DNA of 64,000 bases from contig CM060915.1 in assembly GCA_030737875.1 (NCBI GenBank), positions 627,814,786 to 627,878,785 of the forward strand, written 5' to 3'. The stretch's first letter is position 1. Each line of letters starts with the position of its first letter. The notes beneath the pieces were generated by a model. It ran no database searches. It saw only the letters and a program-made list of their open reading frames with translations, and was not told the origin of the DNA. Position numbers and translations under genes: made by a program. Source of the stretch: Allium sativum (Eukaryota; Streptophyta; Magnoliopsida; Asparagales; Amaryllidaceae). Shown in pieces: positions 46,644 through 58,256 of this stretch.

Positions 46644-49600
46644 TGTAACACCCCGTGAATTCTATAACATTAAGCTTCAAAAATTAAAGTGTAATTAATT
46701 CTAAATGAAAGAATTAAGGGAAATGGTAATGCTATTTCATTCGTCTCGGAATTCTGCTTGAGATAGAGTCCGAGTTTGCGCGAAACGGACTCCGTATGAA
46801 GGAGTTATGACCTTCGGAAGTTTCAGAATAAAATTTAAATTCAAACAGCTTAGTTTAAAATTCGAAAAACAGGTTCAAACTGGGCTGGGCGGGAAAATTC
46901 CCGCCCAGGGACCAGGTCGACCATAGGGTCGACCATGGTGTCGACCTAGCACCCTAGGTCGACCATAGTGTCGACCTGGGTGTCGACCTGCCCGTCGACC
47001 TACCTGGTCGACCTGGCTGGCTAGGTCTGGTTCGAATTTCTGTGGCTCGGTGTGTCACTAGGGATGACATGTCACCTCTTGATTGGCTCTTTGAACTTTG
47101 TATGGTCTAGATTCCTCCTGTCTTCATCTGACGGCTCAAAACAATTTAAAAATCTATAAATACACCATAAGTTTCAACTGAAAATTCACACAAAAAAATA
47201 AGATGGGAGTCGTCATGCTGCTAGGGAGGAATTGAGCATAGCCGTCAAGAGAGAAAAGCCTAGAGACGAATCAAATTAAGAAGAAGATAAAAGTTTAATC
47301 AAATTAATCAACGCAACGTTAATCTACCCAAAGGAGCGCATCTCAATTTCAGAATTCAGAATCCAGAATTCAAGATTCTGCATTCATTGTAAGTATAGTG
47401 ACCTTTCAGAATATGAATAAAAAAACTGTGATGTGATTCGATGTAAATGAAAATAGAATTGTGTTATTGTATGAATTCTGTGTATTGTAATAATTCTGTC
47501 ATGACTTGTGTATTGATATTTGTGGCATGAATTGATTGTTGCAAGCCTATTGAACATTTGTATATGAAAGTAATAACAATAGCAAGTTGTGGCAAAAACT
47601 AGAAATTGATCCCTTTATGTATATGTCGATGGCATGGACTATGTATATTCCCTTAATCTAAGTTAGAATTTATGTAAACATGTTCTAGATTTGAGACCTT
47701 TTATGCCTATGTGACCCAAAACCTATGATATCATTCTTATGTTTATTTGCAAGTATAATTGGATCTATGTTAAGTATCGTTTGGGTTTCATAAACTATGC
47801 AAGTTCATGTTGAAATAGGCTATGTGACTAGATGTTAAAATTGGACATTTTGGTGAATATACAACATGCTAGTTTTGTGGTTGACATTATGCCAAGTTAA
47901 ACATGTTTGAACACAAGTTTGTATAAGCCTAAACTATGCCATTTCATATGTCACCTACTTAGTTATACTTTGATTTGAATGCGAGTTCACATGACCCATA
48001 ATTTATGTTGAATCGCTAAATTGCAAGTTCATGCGCCACACACCTTTATGTGAAATACTACATGTGCTTGATTTCCCCTTTTCTCACGTTTATAAAGTTG
48101 GGCTGAATTATGTCGAGCCCAACATTTGTTATTATATTGCAAACGTACAAACGGGGGTAATAACGTTGGGTGTAAGACATGAAAAATATATATTGGCATG
48201 GTTGGCACATGCCAACGACAATGACATTTAAGCGGTATGAATTGATATACCCAAGAATAAAAGATATGACATTTACATATATAATTGAGAAGTAATAAAA
48301 TATGTAAATTTAGAAAACACGATATGTTTAACCCGTGGTTGGATTGAGTTGTGATGTAAACCTGCCCGGACCCACCCGGCTGTCCAGTAGTCACAACAAT
48401 ACCTATCCAATGTGGGTGGTTAAGCATTGAGCCCAATAAGGACCCGAGGTTAGACTGAGCTACGGTGTAAACCTGCCCGGAACCGACCGGCACATCTGGT
48501 AACCGTAGCAATACCAGTCTAATGTGAGTGGTCAGGTGCTCTAAGAGGCTAAGGACAGATGGTAGGGTTAAGTCAACTATAACACTTAACCAAATTCAAT
48601 ATGTTAACAAGAATTGATGGGTGGGGTTAGGTTAATACAGACACTTAACCACTTAACATGTCTGACTACAAAAACCTAGTAACGAGGGACCCGTTTCAGT
48701 AGTAACCCAAGTTAGGTATCATGGTACCCTGAAACGAGGTAGGGTAGGGCACGATTACTGGGCTGATTGTAAGCAGTCAAAGCGACGGTGGTGGGTGCAA
48801 TAGTGTAGGTCTAACGGGGTGCGGGCGTGCACACACTCCGGAGTAGACAAACAGGGCACTGGGGGCACAAGTAGTATAACCCATGCCTTCTAGAAATTGT
48901 GTCGGGCCCGCCACCATGGGTCTTGATACACCCCATGGTGGGACCAGCATAGGTATCTAAAACTTTTGGGGGCCGTATGACACATGTTTACACGAGTAGG
49001 AGCCGATCTTTAGAAAATGAGGATCACTTCACCCTCAGCATGGTGTTCCAGATAAAATAAGCTCAAGTAGGTGCAGAGATATAGTACGGGTGCGATAGTA
49101 CATTCGATTCTAAACGACACTTCCTTAGCTGGTGACACTTTCCTGTTTTCAGTTTATATCTATCATGCCCTTTTCTTATTCACATACTGAAGTGTTACTA
49201 GATTTACTCAGGCTTTATGTCTGACTCTATTTTCTTTTCGTCTTCCTTTCTTTCGTTTCCCCCCCTCAGGTCCACAGGGAGGAAACAACTCAGCTCAGTC
49301 AGACTCTTTACAAGCTCGAAGACCGTAGATGTATGATTTGGATCTCTTTTGCTCGGATTATGGCTTTGGATATTACTATGGGGATTTTTGTCACTTTATT
49401 TATGTTTTATGCTTCTTTAATAATCAAGACAGTAATGAGGTTGTAATGTTGGAAGTATTTTGAGACAATTATGGAAATGTTTTGTTTGAACACGTATTGA
49501 TGAAATAAAAGTTTGTTTGGTTTCAGCTGTTTAAAATATGTGTATTTATATCTGTCTTGAGTTTGTCTGTGGCTTTTACTTATAAAGAACCACCAAAGTT

Positions 49601-49646
49601 AAGGCATTCCCTTTGTGAGTGACCTTAACAGAGGTGGGATGTTTCA
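46644..49646 (+). mobile_element. 3' LTR of element D
   Basis: 3003 bp, uninterrupted. E2F-like palindrome at 46886-46907, GTCGAC array (eight copies) at 46915-47016, TATA box at 47155-47162, paired GC-rich modules at 48330-48540. It ends GGATGTTTCA at 49646 and is followed directly by PMD exon 5 sequence. Confidence 0.93.
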
Positions 49647-50427
49647 GGTAGCCTACACCTTCACCGCTTGGCACCTTCCCGATAGGGTTGTAAGGCAGTT
49701 CGGCTTGAGGCAGCATATACCAGATGATGCACCGCCTTACATTGAGGGCTACAGTGCGCAGGACTTTCACCTGCATCATGCTATGTGGGATGCCCGCGAT
49801 GACCATATTCAGTTCGAGAGGGATCCCCCCATTTCCACGGCGCATTACATGAGCTGGTACTGGAACATAACACGATGCTACGTCCTTAATCCCAGAGTAG
49901 GTACTGCGTTGTCACCGTATGTTCCTATAGAACCACTAGAGAGGAACGTGGTAAGTTGATGTGTGTACTATTAAATACAATCAATTTCACTTATTCATTC
50001 TATCTAATTTTCTTTTAAATTTGCAAGTTGCCAGTATCAACCGTGTGTGGGAGGAGGCAGACAAGCTTAAAGAGAGGTAGACTGACGATGGGGGAAGACG
50101 ATGTGCACGAACATACAGAAGATTTTAGATGTGATTCTATGCAGGAACAAACTAGATCGGCCGAAACCACAATCTCCTCCACCTCCTCCTCCTCCTGCAG
50201 GTCCTCCACCACATCCTGCCGATTCTCCTCCACCTCCAGCAGCACACAAAGAATTTGTGCATGGTTCATCTCAACCTGCACCAACATTACCACGTACCAG
50301 TAGTGCACGACGCACTAGGAGCAGCAGCGGCAGTGGTTCGTCTTCAACTTCCACACCACTAGTCACGCGGCCAACGCAGTGGTTGGTGGATTTGGTTAAG
50401 TTGAGTGTAGGTTGTGTGTACCCCTAG
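49647..50427 (+). CDS. PMD gene, 3' fragment (end of exon 5 to stop)
   Basis: The host reading frame resumes after the duplicated target bases ggtag (49647-49651). Exon 5 continues to a gtaag donor at 49950/49951. The family-like segment ASINRVWEEADKLKER (50030-50076) is in phase only if the donor is used four bases later (gttgatg), so this junction is uncertain: either a weak donor is used or a small frameshift exists. Exon 7 begins at 50145 and has poly-proline, Ser-rich and Arg stretches before TAG at 50425-50427. This part has no start of its own. Confidence 0.72.
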
Positions 50428-51441
50428 CTCTAGGTAGTCTCAAGTTCAACACTCCATGTAAAGTCGGCACATCAAAGGAAGCATGCTTGATGAACTTCCA
50501 TGGTAGGTTAAAGGTGAGTGCATGACAACTCGCACATCTAAACATGATGCAAATCGCTTTGCGTTGAGAAATGCATATTGTTGGGTTATTAAAACTAGTT
50601 AGTATAGATATTAAGATAAAAACACATAGTCCAAGATAGAGTAAACTATTTATGTCTCCTAACGGAAGAAATATAACATTTATATAACATAGGAAATATC
50701 AGTTTTAAGAAACAGTATTTCTTAATCTTACAAAATAGCAGTAAGTAATCCAAACCAGAGTAAGAGATAAGGTAAAATATCCCCTAAAAACTAGTAAGTA
50801 GAATAAAAACTGTTGATATGACTAAGTAATACATGTTAAGTGAATTATAGCGAAAACTAATTTACAAGATAAGAACAACTCTCAAAGTATCAATAATGAG
50901 TCTGTCGCTTGCCGTCTAGTCCAATTGTGGTAGGGAAAAAACGGGAAATGACTAGGCCAGACAAAAGTATGGTGAATTAGAACAAATTTAATATGTGATT
51001 ATTAAGTGCAGTTAACTTTAAATCAACTATTAGTGATACATGATATGTATCCAATGTTCACGTAGAAGCTAAAAGAGGAAACCTTGAGCAATTGCAATAA
51101 TTAGGTTCCTTGATATACCTGGTATAGTAAATGTTATCATGCATGTAGTCATACTCCATTCGATGAAATTATTTGATCTTAAAGGAGATCTTCTATAACT
51201 TCGCACGCACGTGAGGGGTTAATTCTTAGTTTTGTTCAGTCATTGATAACTTGATTGTTTTTAGATAATAGTAGATGGAAGCGATCCTCGTAAGGATTCC
51301 TATTAAAACAAGGAAATATAGGCATGCCTGCATCCACACTAGAATTGATGGAGTTTTCCGAGAAACCCTGCTAGTGGAGGAAGACCTTCCAGGAATAAGA
51401 GACATAGGGATGAAGAGATAGCAAAAAAAGTCTTTCGTGTA
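50428..51441. other. Region between the PMD gene and CACTA element J
   Basis: AT-rich sequence including the PMD gene's presumed 3' untranslated region. No clear gene, tRNA or repeat is seen. The 'acaaaagtatggtgaatt' phrase near 50960 resembles LTR-type sequence seen elsewhere in the window, but it is too short to call. Confidence 0.5.
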
Positions 51442-51785
51442 CACTATAAGAGATGCACAGAATAGAAACGTAGCCTCGCAACGGCCTCCAATGGCACATG
51501 GAAACAGCTTCCAAGAGAAGCTTATTCTGGAAAAAAAATTCATGTTATAAAAAAACAAAACGTTGGAGGCCGTTGTAGTCAATGATTATAAAGGCACTGG
51601 CGGCCATTGCTAGCCGTTGCCTAGTCAAGCAAAAAATGACCCGACCTGCTTCTTCCTCCCTCACTTCAACTTTCCCCAAAAATTTAACCCATTTTCCTAA
51701 TTTCCTTCCTCCTCGAATCTGAATTCAGCCTCTACAGCCTTCATATGCCGCGACTACTCTCGCCAACATGTTTAAGGCTCTCTCC

Positions 51786-53987
51786 CATTGGAGGAATCAT
51801 CCATGGGCTTAGTTGGGCTGCCGCCCAGTGTAGAAAGTAGCCTAATATTAAAAAAAATACGTACCTTAGCCCAGTACGTTGTACACAAAATCAAAAAGCA
51901 GAAAAGAAGTGAAAAAAATAAAAGAACGTACTTGTTGAAGCTGCTTCCTTCTCCTTTTCCTGTCCTCCATCTCCTGCGCAAGAAAATAAAGATCGGAAAG
52001 GATGATTATTCAATTCATCCGATAGCTCAATACCTGAATCAATTCATGTGATTTTTTTCGTTAGCTTTCAAATTATTAGATTGGAAATTGATTATTTAAA
52101 AGAAAAAACCCTAATTTTTTTGGGTTACAATTTGCATTATTTCATTGGCAACCTGGGAAAGTGGGAATGGGTTTGTTTCATTGTTCGTTGAGGGGCCTAA
52201 TAGGTTATTTTATATGTTTTTTTTCATATGCGTTTGTTTCATACTTTCATTGTTTGTTTGTTTCACTGTTTGTTGAGGGTGTTTGAAATGAACTTTAGAT
52301 CATCAGATAATGAGATAAAGCTTCAAATATTCATTTCAATAGAAAGATTAAAAATGCACAAGATTGATTCAATCATTTGCTTAAAAAACCGTTGGTTTTA
52401 CCTGCTTTTAGATGAGAAATATGAATATGTGAAGGTCTACGTTAGTAGCGTTGGGGACCTAAAATATTATTTTGCATGATTTCATTCTTCTTTTTCTGTA
52501 TTGGTATACTTTGTTTTATATGATTTCATTCTTCTTTTAAATGCCTGCAAGCAACAACATATTCTATTGTTTTTATCTAAGGTAAAATATTCTGCTGTAA
52601 TGGTAAAATATCATTTTGCATGATTTCATTCTTCTTTTATATGATTTCATTCTTAAAATTAGTGCTGTAATTTTGTTTTGAAATTACCTTGTTATTGAGT
52701 TCAAAACAAAATTGTTGCACTAATTTTAAGAATGAAATCATATAAAAGGAGAATGAAATCATGGAAAATGATATTTTACCATTGCAGTAGAATATTTTAC
52801 CACAAATAAAAATAGTAGAGTATGTTGTTGCTTACAGGCATTTAAAAGAATAATGAAATCATATAAAATAAGATATACCAATACGGTAAAAGAAGAACGA
52901 AATCATGCAAATAATATTTTGGGTTTCCAACGCTACTGACATGGACCTCCACATATTCATATTTCTCAACTAGAAGCAGGTAAAATTGAATTTTTTTAGG
53001 CCAATGATCTAAATTTCATTTCAGGCACCCTCAACAAACAGTGAAACAAACAAACAATGAAAGTATGAAACAAACGCATATGAAAAAAAGGCATACAAAA
53101 ATCACCTATTATGTTTATCAACAAACAATGAAACAGGCCCATTCCCACTTTCCTAGGTTGGCAGTGAAATAAAGCAAATTGTTACCCAAAAAATTAGGGT
53201 TTTTCTTTTAAATAATCAATTTCCAATCTAATAATTTGAAAGCCAACGAGAAAATCACCTGAATTGATTCAGATATTGAACTATTGGATGAATTGAATAA
53301 TCGCCCTTTCCGTTCTTTATTTTCTTGCGTAGGAGGTGGAGGATTGGAAAAGGAGAAGGAAGTGGCTTCAAAAAATGTTTTTTTTCAATTTTTTTCGCTT
53401 CCTTTCTGCCTTTTGATTCTGTGTACAATGGACTAGGCTAAGGTACCAATTTTTTTTAATATTAGGTTACTTTCTACACTGGGCTGCAGCCCAGCTGAGC
53501 CCATGGCTGATTCCGCCATTGTTTGAAATTACCTTGTTATTGAGTTCATTTGTCCTTAAATAAAAATATTACATTAGCACATTAAATTGTTTGTTATTTT
53601 GCTGAATTTGGTAATGTTGAATTTTGCTAATTATATGATATAATGTTTAATAGGTTATTTTCAAGTATGAAACATATGAAACGATGATCCACAATGCTAC
53701 GGGGATGAATTTCTTGCTGATTGTATATCTCTTTGTTTAGAGCGTGATTTTTCTTGGAACATTGATTTGGATTCTGGTAGTTAAGGAATTTGACTCTGCG
53801 AAGACCCGTCGTGCACAATTAAGCTAAATGTTATGTATTGCAAGTGAAATATAAATCTACTTCTTATTATTTTGAATCTTTTCTCGCAATTATTATTTTG
53901 CAGTACTAATAGAAATTGCACTATAATTTTAAAAAAGGTAGCTTTGAAATTAGCCCACCCTAGTCTTAATTCCTGGGTCCGCCCTTG
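51786..53987. mobile_element. hAT-like non-autonomous element with internal fold-back
   Basis: The 8-bp target duplication ctctctcc is perfect (51778-51785, 53988-53995), as for hAT elements. Ends are CATTGGAGGAATCATCC on the left and, as reverse complement, CAAGGGCGGACCCAGG on the right, sharing a CAnnGGnGGA pattern. No transposase is seen. The first 890 bp recur inverted at 52701-53521, whose outer end (reverse complement CAATGGCGGAATCAGCC) is a second, better hAT-like terminus. The element therefore appears to be a composite. Confidence 0.75.
51793..53514. repeat. Long inverted repeat (arms of about 0.8-0.9 kb)
   Basis: The left arm 51793-52682 pairs with the right arm 52701-53514 across an 18-base loop. 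Arms match along their length with scattered mismatches and small indels. Innermost pairing is gcttaaaattagtgc-type sequence at 52651-52682 against 52701-52732. A 27-bp sequence beginning tttgaaattaccttg occurs at 52677-52703 and again at 53522-53548, flanking the right arm as a direct repeat. Confidence 0.88.
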
Positions 53988-55046
53988 CTCTCTCCTCCTC
54001 TCTAGGCTCCAATTCAGCTCCATTTCTAAAGGTATGAAGCCCTAATGTTTTATATTACCCTAGATTTGGTAATTTAGGTTTAATTTGGTTGTTAGATTTT
54101 ATGTTTGTGTGTATAGTGTTGTTAATATGTGCATATATAGGTTGAATTTATTTTGTTGCTAGTATTGGCTTAATTAGAATTTATGTTGTATGTATATGTG
54201 CATATATAGTGTCGTATGCATGTATATATACTGTTCTTAATTAATCTATGTATAGGTTGACTTAATTGAGGCCCAATTATTTTTATTAATTTATGTATTG
54301 CAAGTTTACGTTGTTTATATCACAACGGAATTATGTGCATGTATATATGGTTGAATTAATATATAAGAGATTTCATACTTGTTAAGTGTCGTTTAGTGGA
54401 AACAGAAATAAATAAAGTTTATGTTTTATAAAAATTTATCGAAAACTATATTTAATTGTATAACATATGGTTAATTCGATTGAATGTTGAATATATATAT
54501 GTAAATGTGATAAATCCGTTTATGTACAATTAGAGATTGAAATTAAGCCTAAGAGAGTGTTTTCGTCCCCGTATGATAAGTGTTGTATATGATCGTTATG
54601 TGAATGTTAGTTTTATTAATGGAACAGGCATTTATATTCATCATATACAATATTTGTTGGATTTTTTATTTGTATTGGACAAGTTACAAACACAATAACA
54701 AAATTAAATCTCGTAAATCATTTCATTTTAAACGGTTCTCAAAATTTCGAAAGCGCTTCCTTTATGTTCCCTATGTACATGCAATTGTGCACTGTTCAGG
54801 GAACTAAAGAGAAGTCCTGCCGAAATTTTGTTGAATCGTTTAAATTAAAAAGATTTACATGATTTAATTACGTTTGTATTTGTAATGGGATGTAGGATGA
54901 CCTACTAGCAAAAATGTAAATGATGAATTAACATAACGTTCAACAATAAAATTGTTTTAATAAAACATCAATGAAAAATTTATCATACTTTTTAATTATA
55001 TATCTACTTAGGAAAAATATACAATTATTTTGTTGATCGAAGCTAG

Positions 55047-55248
55047 ATGTACGAACGAAGAGAAGCTGATGGCACAATAAGTGAACAGTTTATTAATGGT
55101 GTTGGCATGTTTTGATTCGTCTTAAGTAACAATGGAAACGACATCGAAATACGTTGTCCACGTAGTAGATGCAAATTATTGAAGCATTTGATACCGCAAA
55201 TGATTAGAGTTCATTTGCTTCAGTATGGTTTTGTACCGAACTATTTGG
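55047..55248 (+). pseudogene. Transposase-associated domain fragment (CACTA/EnSpm)
   Basis: From ATG 55047 the frame reads MYERREADGTISEQF, then INGVGMF, a TGA stop (55113-55115), then NGNDIEIRCPRSRCKLL and IRVHLLQYGFVPNYL. The pattern of an N-terminal YxRR, a Cys-x-x-Cys-like RCPRSRC and HLLxxGFxPNY is that of the domain found at the start of CACTA transposases (Pfam Transpos_assoc). The first Cys pair is altered (RCPRSRC against the usual CPC..C). The fragment is cut by element G at 55249; the remainder should lie beyond the window. Confidence 0.75.
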
Positions 55249-57767
55249 TGTAACACCCCACGTCCATTAACGTCACTCACAAAGGGAATGCATTAACTTC
55301 CATGGAGGTTTTAAGTGAATATAGAACAGTAAAATTATAACAAGACAGATATAAAATAGTACTTGGAAATTCAAAAACTTTATTTCATTGTAGCAGAAGT
55401 CAAAACATGTTTGATTACATCATAACACCATATTCAATGTCAAGTACAATATCTATCTTGATAAAACAAGTACATAATCCCATTACATGAATAGCCATTA
55501 AAAAGAAAGATAACAAGATGGACTTTACTTCAGCAGTCCAAGCTTCTCAAAAGATAAGCGATCCAACTAGACTCCACTAGAACTTGGCCCAACCTGCGGA
55601 CCTGAAGGGAGAAAAAGGATGGAAAAGAGGGGGTCAGACATAAAGTCTGGTGAATATGATAATTCTACAATACTATTACCAAAATAACTGGACTAAGGCA
55701 TAAGCTGGAAAACAAGAAAATGTCTATGAAGAGCAGATTAAGGACATAGACAATCGCTAAAGGCAACGTTATAGGCGCTCCTAAATACTAAAGGATAAAT
55801 ACTATACTGCACCACACCAGTCACCCTAAAGATTCATCCCACTTAGCTTCACTTAGAAACTTTCCCAATGGCTTTACGTACCCCTAGCTGACTACATAGG
55901 TGCCGCCTGCCCCTATCTCCACTAGGTGTACCCTACTTCCCATTATTCGATCGGCTCCCTAACTCGTAGATACCCGTGCTGGCCTCACAGTGGGGTGTAT
56001 CACTCCCCTAAAGTGGCAACCTGATACAACGGACATGCATGGCTTATACCTACACGATGCAACAACGTCTTACCTACCAGCCCGGGTCCACACACGCATA
56101 TGAAACCCGTTGGACTTGCGTTGCCACCGCTCCCTGTTTTGGCCTCTTATAGTCAAACCCAGTATGCGTGTCCCGTCCTCGACTTGGGTCGAGCCCACAA
56201 AGATACGTTTTGGGATACTGGTTGAAATGGGCCCCCACTATTTACCACAAGCATTCCACCTAAGCTTGTCCCCATTAGTCCATCCCACTTAACCCACTTA
56301 GTCATGTTCATTTACATGTGTGTTTGGTTAAGTCTAATCGTATTTCAAATGCCTCTAAAGGCAACCACCAGATTCCTCATGCCACCCAAGGCACCTACTT
56401 AACCCCCATGTCCCACCTTACATGATTATCTGGTTAAGTATTTCTTAGTTCATTAAGGCCATAACCTCATAAAGACCTCTCACATTAGACTGGCATTTAT
56501 GGCAGCTGGATTTGCCGGGCGGGTCCGGGCAGTCTTACACCATAAAAGAGTCTAACCTCGTGTCTTTACAACTGTTATGCTTTAGTTTGGGCCTAGGACC
56601 TCTCACATTGGGCCGACATTTGTGACTACTGGATTTGCCGGGCGGGTCCGGGCAGGTTTACATCACAAACGGGTCCAACCTCGTGTCCTAAGCATTGATT
56701 ATTAATAATAATCCACTTTCCCCCAATTTTAATAATTCCCTACTTGAATTATTAATTACTTCCAATTTTTAACAATGTCCATAATTGACTCAATTATGGA
56801 CATTCATTCATGGTATGCAACATCTTACAAAATTGCACCCAATTTATTAATTCCTAATATTACCCCTACCCCACGTTTGAACGTTTATTCGCAAAATATA
56901 TGTTAGACTCGAATAGCCTAACTCATAGCATAAAAGAGATTATCATAATAACAACATGTATATGTGACCAAATGAATCATAATAAGGGGTGAAACTTGCA
57001 TATGTCCAACTTGCATAGATTATACATGTCATGGATCTAAAGGTGTCAACTTGTTCAAAATTCACCTAATATGATCTCAATCAATTTTCATAAACTTACA
57101 TATGAACATGTGTGAATCAACATCATCTAATTTTTTAACAACATGGTTTTATATGGGTACACCTAACTCAATAGGCAAATTCCCATAATCAAGTTTTATT
57201 TAATTATAGTTTCAAGTTTATGGGTACACCTAACCTAATAGGCAAATTCCCATAAACAAGATCCATTTAAATTAAGAAAAAAAACATAACTTTAAGCATG
57301 ATCCAACAACATGATTTTTCAACATAATATAGCATGATTTATAACATGGCATAGTATGATAGTATAACATAGCTTGACATGATTCTCAACATAGCACGAC
57401 ATAACATAAGAGAATTTACAACATAGCATGACATAGCATATATAATTTACATCATACGACAACATAATAACATAATAAGAGATCCACAATATATAGAATT
57501 TACAATTACAAATCACATCACTTTCTTGTGATCCATTCATAACTGAGTCAAATTAGTTTGTAATAGTCTTGTGAGAATCATCATACTCACCAACAAAAGA
57601 AAAGAATTAGAGAAAGAGAGATCTTTTGATTTGATTTGTGTAGATTTAGTTGTAGATGATTAGGCTTCCTCTTCTTAGTTTGTGACGGCTATGCTGAACT
57701 CCATGGCAGCAGCATGACGGTAGCTTCTCTAATTTTACAAGTGATTTAGGTCTAGGGTCTACCCACT

Positions 57768-57775
57768 TATTTATA
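57768..57775 (-). promoter_or_regulatory. TATA box of LTR G
   Basis: Minus-strand TATAAATA lies 446 bases into the LTR, the same motif and nearly the same position as in D. Confidence 0.6.
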
Positions 57776-57950
57776 GATTTTAGAATTCATTTAGGCCATT
57801 AGATTTAACCTAGAAATAACCGCAGCCGTTCAGACAAGATGGGGTTTATCTTGTTGACTCAGCAATGAGTCAGAAGTGACTCAGCAAACACTCAGCATAT
57901 TAATAAACTTCTATTCATGTCATAAATATATATATATTTTCTACAATGTA

Positions 57951-58189
57951 CATATTAGATACATCCCCCTTTACTTATTATTGTTTTTATATACATATTA
58001 GATACATCCCCTCTCTCACACACTTATTAATATTTTTATATTCATATTAGATACATCCCCTCTCTTACACACTTATTAATATTTTTATATTCATATTAGA
58101 TACATCCCCTCTCTTACACACTTATTAATATTTTTATATTCATATTAGATACATCCCCTCTCTTACACACTTATTAATATTTTAGCAAC
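57951..58189. repeat. 49-bp tandem array in LTR G
   Basis: Nearly five copies contain 'catattagatacatcccc' and 'cttattaatattttta'. The last three are essentially identical and the first is 43 bp. It lies in the first 270 bases of the LTR in element sense, upstream of the TATA box. Confidence 0.9.
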
Positions 58190-58221
58190 TTTAGTGTTAA
58201 TAGAAAATTCGGGGTGTTACA

Positions 58222-58256
58222 TTCTCCCCTCCTTTTAGGATTTCGTCCCTGAAATC
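58222..58256 (-). promoter_or_regulatory. Polypurine tract and hairpin of element G
   Basis: The minus-strand polypurine tract AAAAGGAGGGGAGAA abuts the LTR. The inverted repeat in element sense is gatttca-GGGA-cgaaatc (58239-58256), with one A.C mismatch at the loop-closing position. Confidence 0.75.

Larger units (their letters stand above)
30331..49646 (+). mobile_element. Element D: Ty3/gypsy chromovirus inserted in the PMD gene
   Basis: The 5' LTR is 30331-41565 (interrupted by E), the internal region 41566-46643 and the 3' LTR 46644-49646. Excluding E and one ttatg copy, the 5' LTR is about 3012 bp against 3003 bp for the 3' LTR. Termini are TGTAACACCCC and GGGTGTTTCA (GGATGTTTCA at the 3' end). 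The flanking target duplication is gatag (30326-30330) and ggtag (49647-49651), one mismatch. Gag-pol resembles G's in order and sequence but has at least five stops, one frameshift and a small deletion, so D is not autonomous. Likely Tekay/Del-type chromovirus. Confidence 0.92.
28576..50427 (+). pseudogene. Plant mobile domain (PMD/MAIN-like) gene, split by element D
   Basis: Seven exons are predicted: 28576-28609, 29067-29155, 29241-29897, 29982-30064, 30146-30330 continuing at 49652-49950, about 50028-50076, and 50145-50427. Most introns are clean GT-AG and phases agree. Known PMD features: GPVDPSVLYMQAQH (exon 2), RWRPETSTFLLPAGEMTI and LADVAVLLGLPIDG (exon 3), LWSWTYLPVGR (exon 4), then AWHLPDRVVRQFGLRQHIP and MSWYWNITRCYVLNP (after the insertion). 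The C-terminus is a Pro-rich then Ser/Arg-rich tail. PMD proteins such as Arabidopsis MAIN and MAIL1 are nuclear and help maintain transposon silencing and genome stability; many other PMD genes are carried by transposons. I found no stop within predicted exons outside the insertion. Confidence 0.88.
51442..55248 (+). mobile_element. Element J: left part of a CACTA (En/Spm-like) transposon
   Basis: A CACTATAAGAGA terminus at 51442 is followed by clustered inverted motifs typical of CACTA subterminal regions: gcaacggcctccaa (51478-51491), gttggaggccgttgt (51562-51576), and ggcggccattgctagccgttgcc (near 51600-51622). A transposase-associated-domain fragment lies 3.6 kb inside (55047). A hAT-like element (51786-53987) and chromovirus G (55249 onward) inserted into it. 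The right terminus is outside the window, so the unity of this element is an inference. Confidence 0.55.
55249..58221 (-). mobile_element. 3' LTR of element G
   Basis: 2973 bp. In element sense it starts TGTAACACCCCGAATTTTC at 58221. It contains a 49-bp tandem array near its start (57951-58189), a TATA box (57768-57775), paired GC-rich modules (about 56470-56690) and GGTTAAGT-type motifs (56320-56460). Confidence 0.95.

Noticed and set aside
48029..48511. 160-residue minus-strand protein in D's 3' LTR
   Set aside because: The corresponding region of the 5' LTR does not keep the frame and no domain is recognisable.
50028..50303. Alternative Ser-rich frame at the PMD 3' end
   Set aside because: It would follow the canonical donor, but it loses the family-typical INRVWEEADKL segment and reads the proline tract in the wrong phase; the 50145-50427 frame fits better.
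52228..52479. Short protein at 52228-52479
   Set aside because: It lies in the left arm of the long inverted repeat; the other arm does not preserve the frame.
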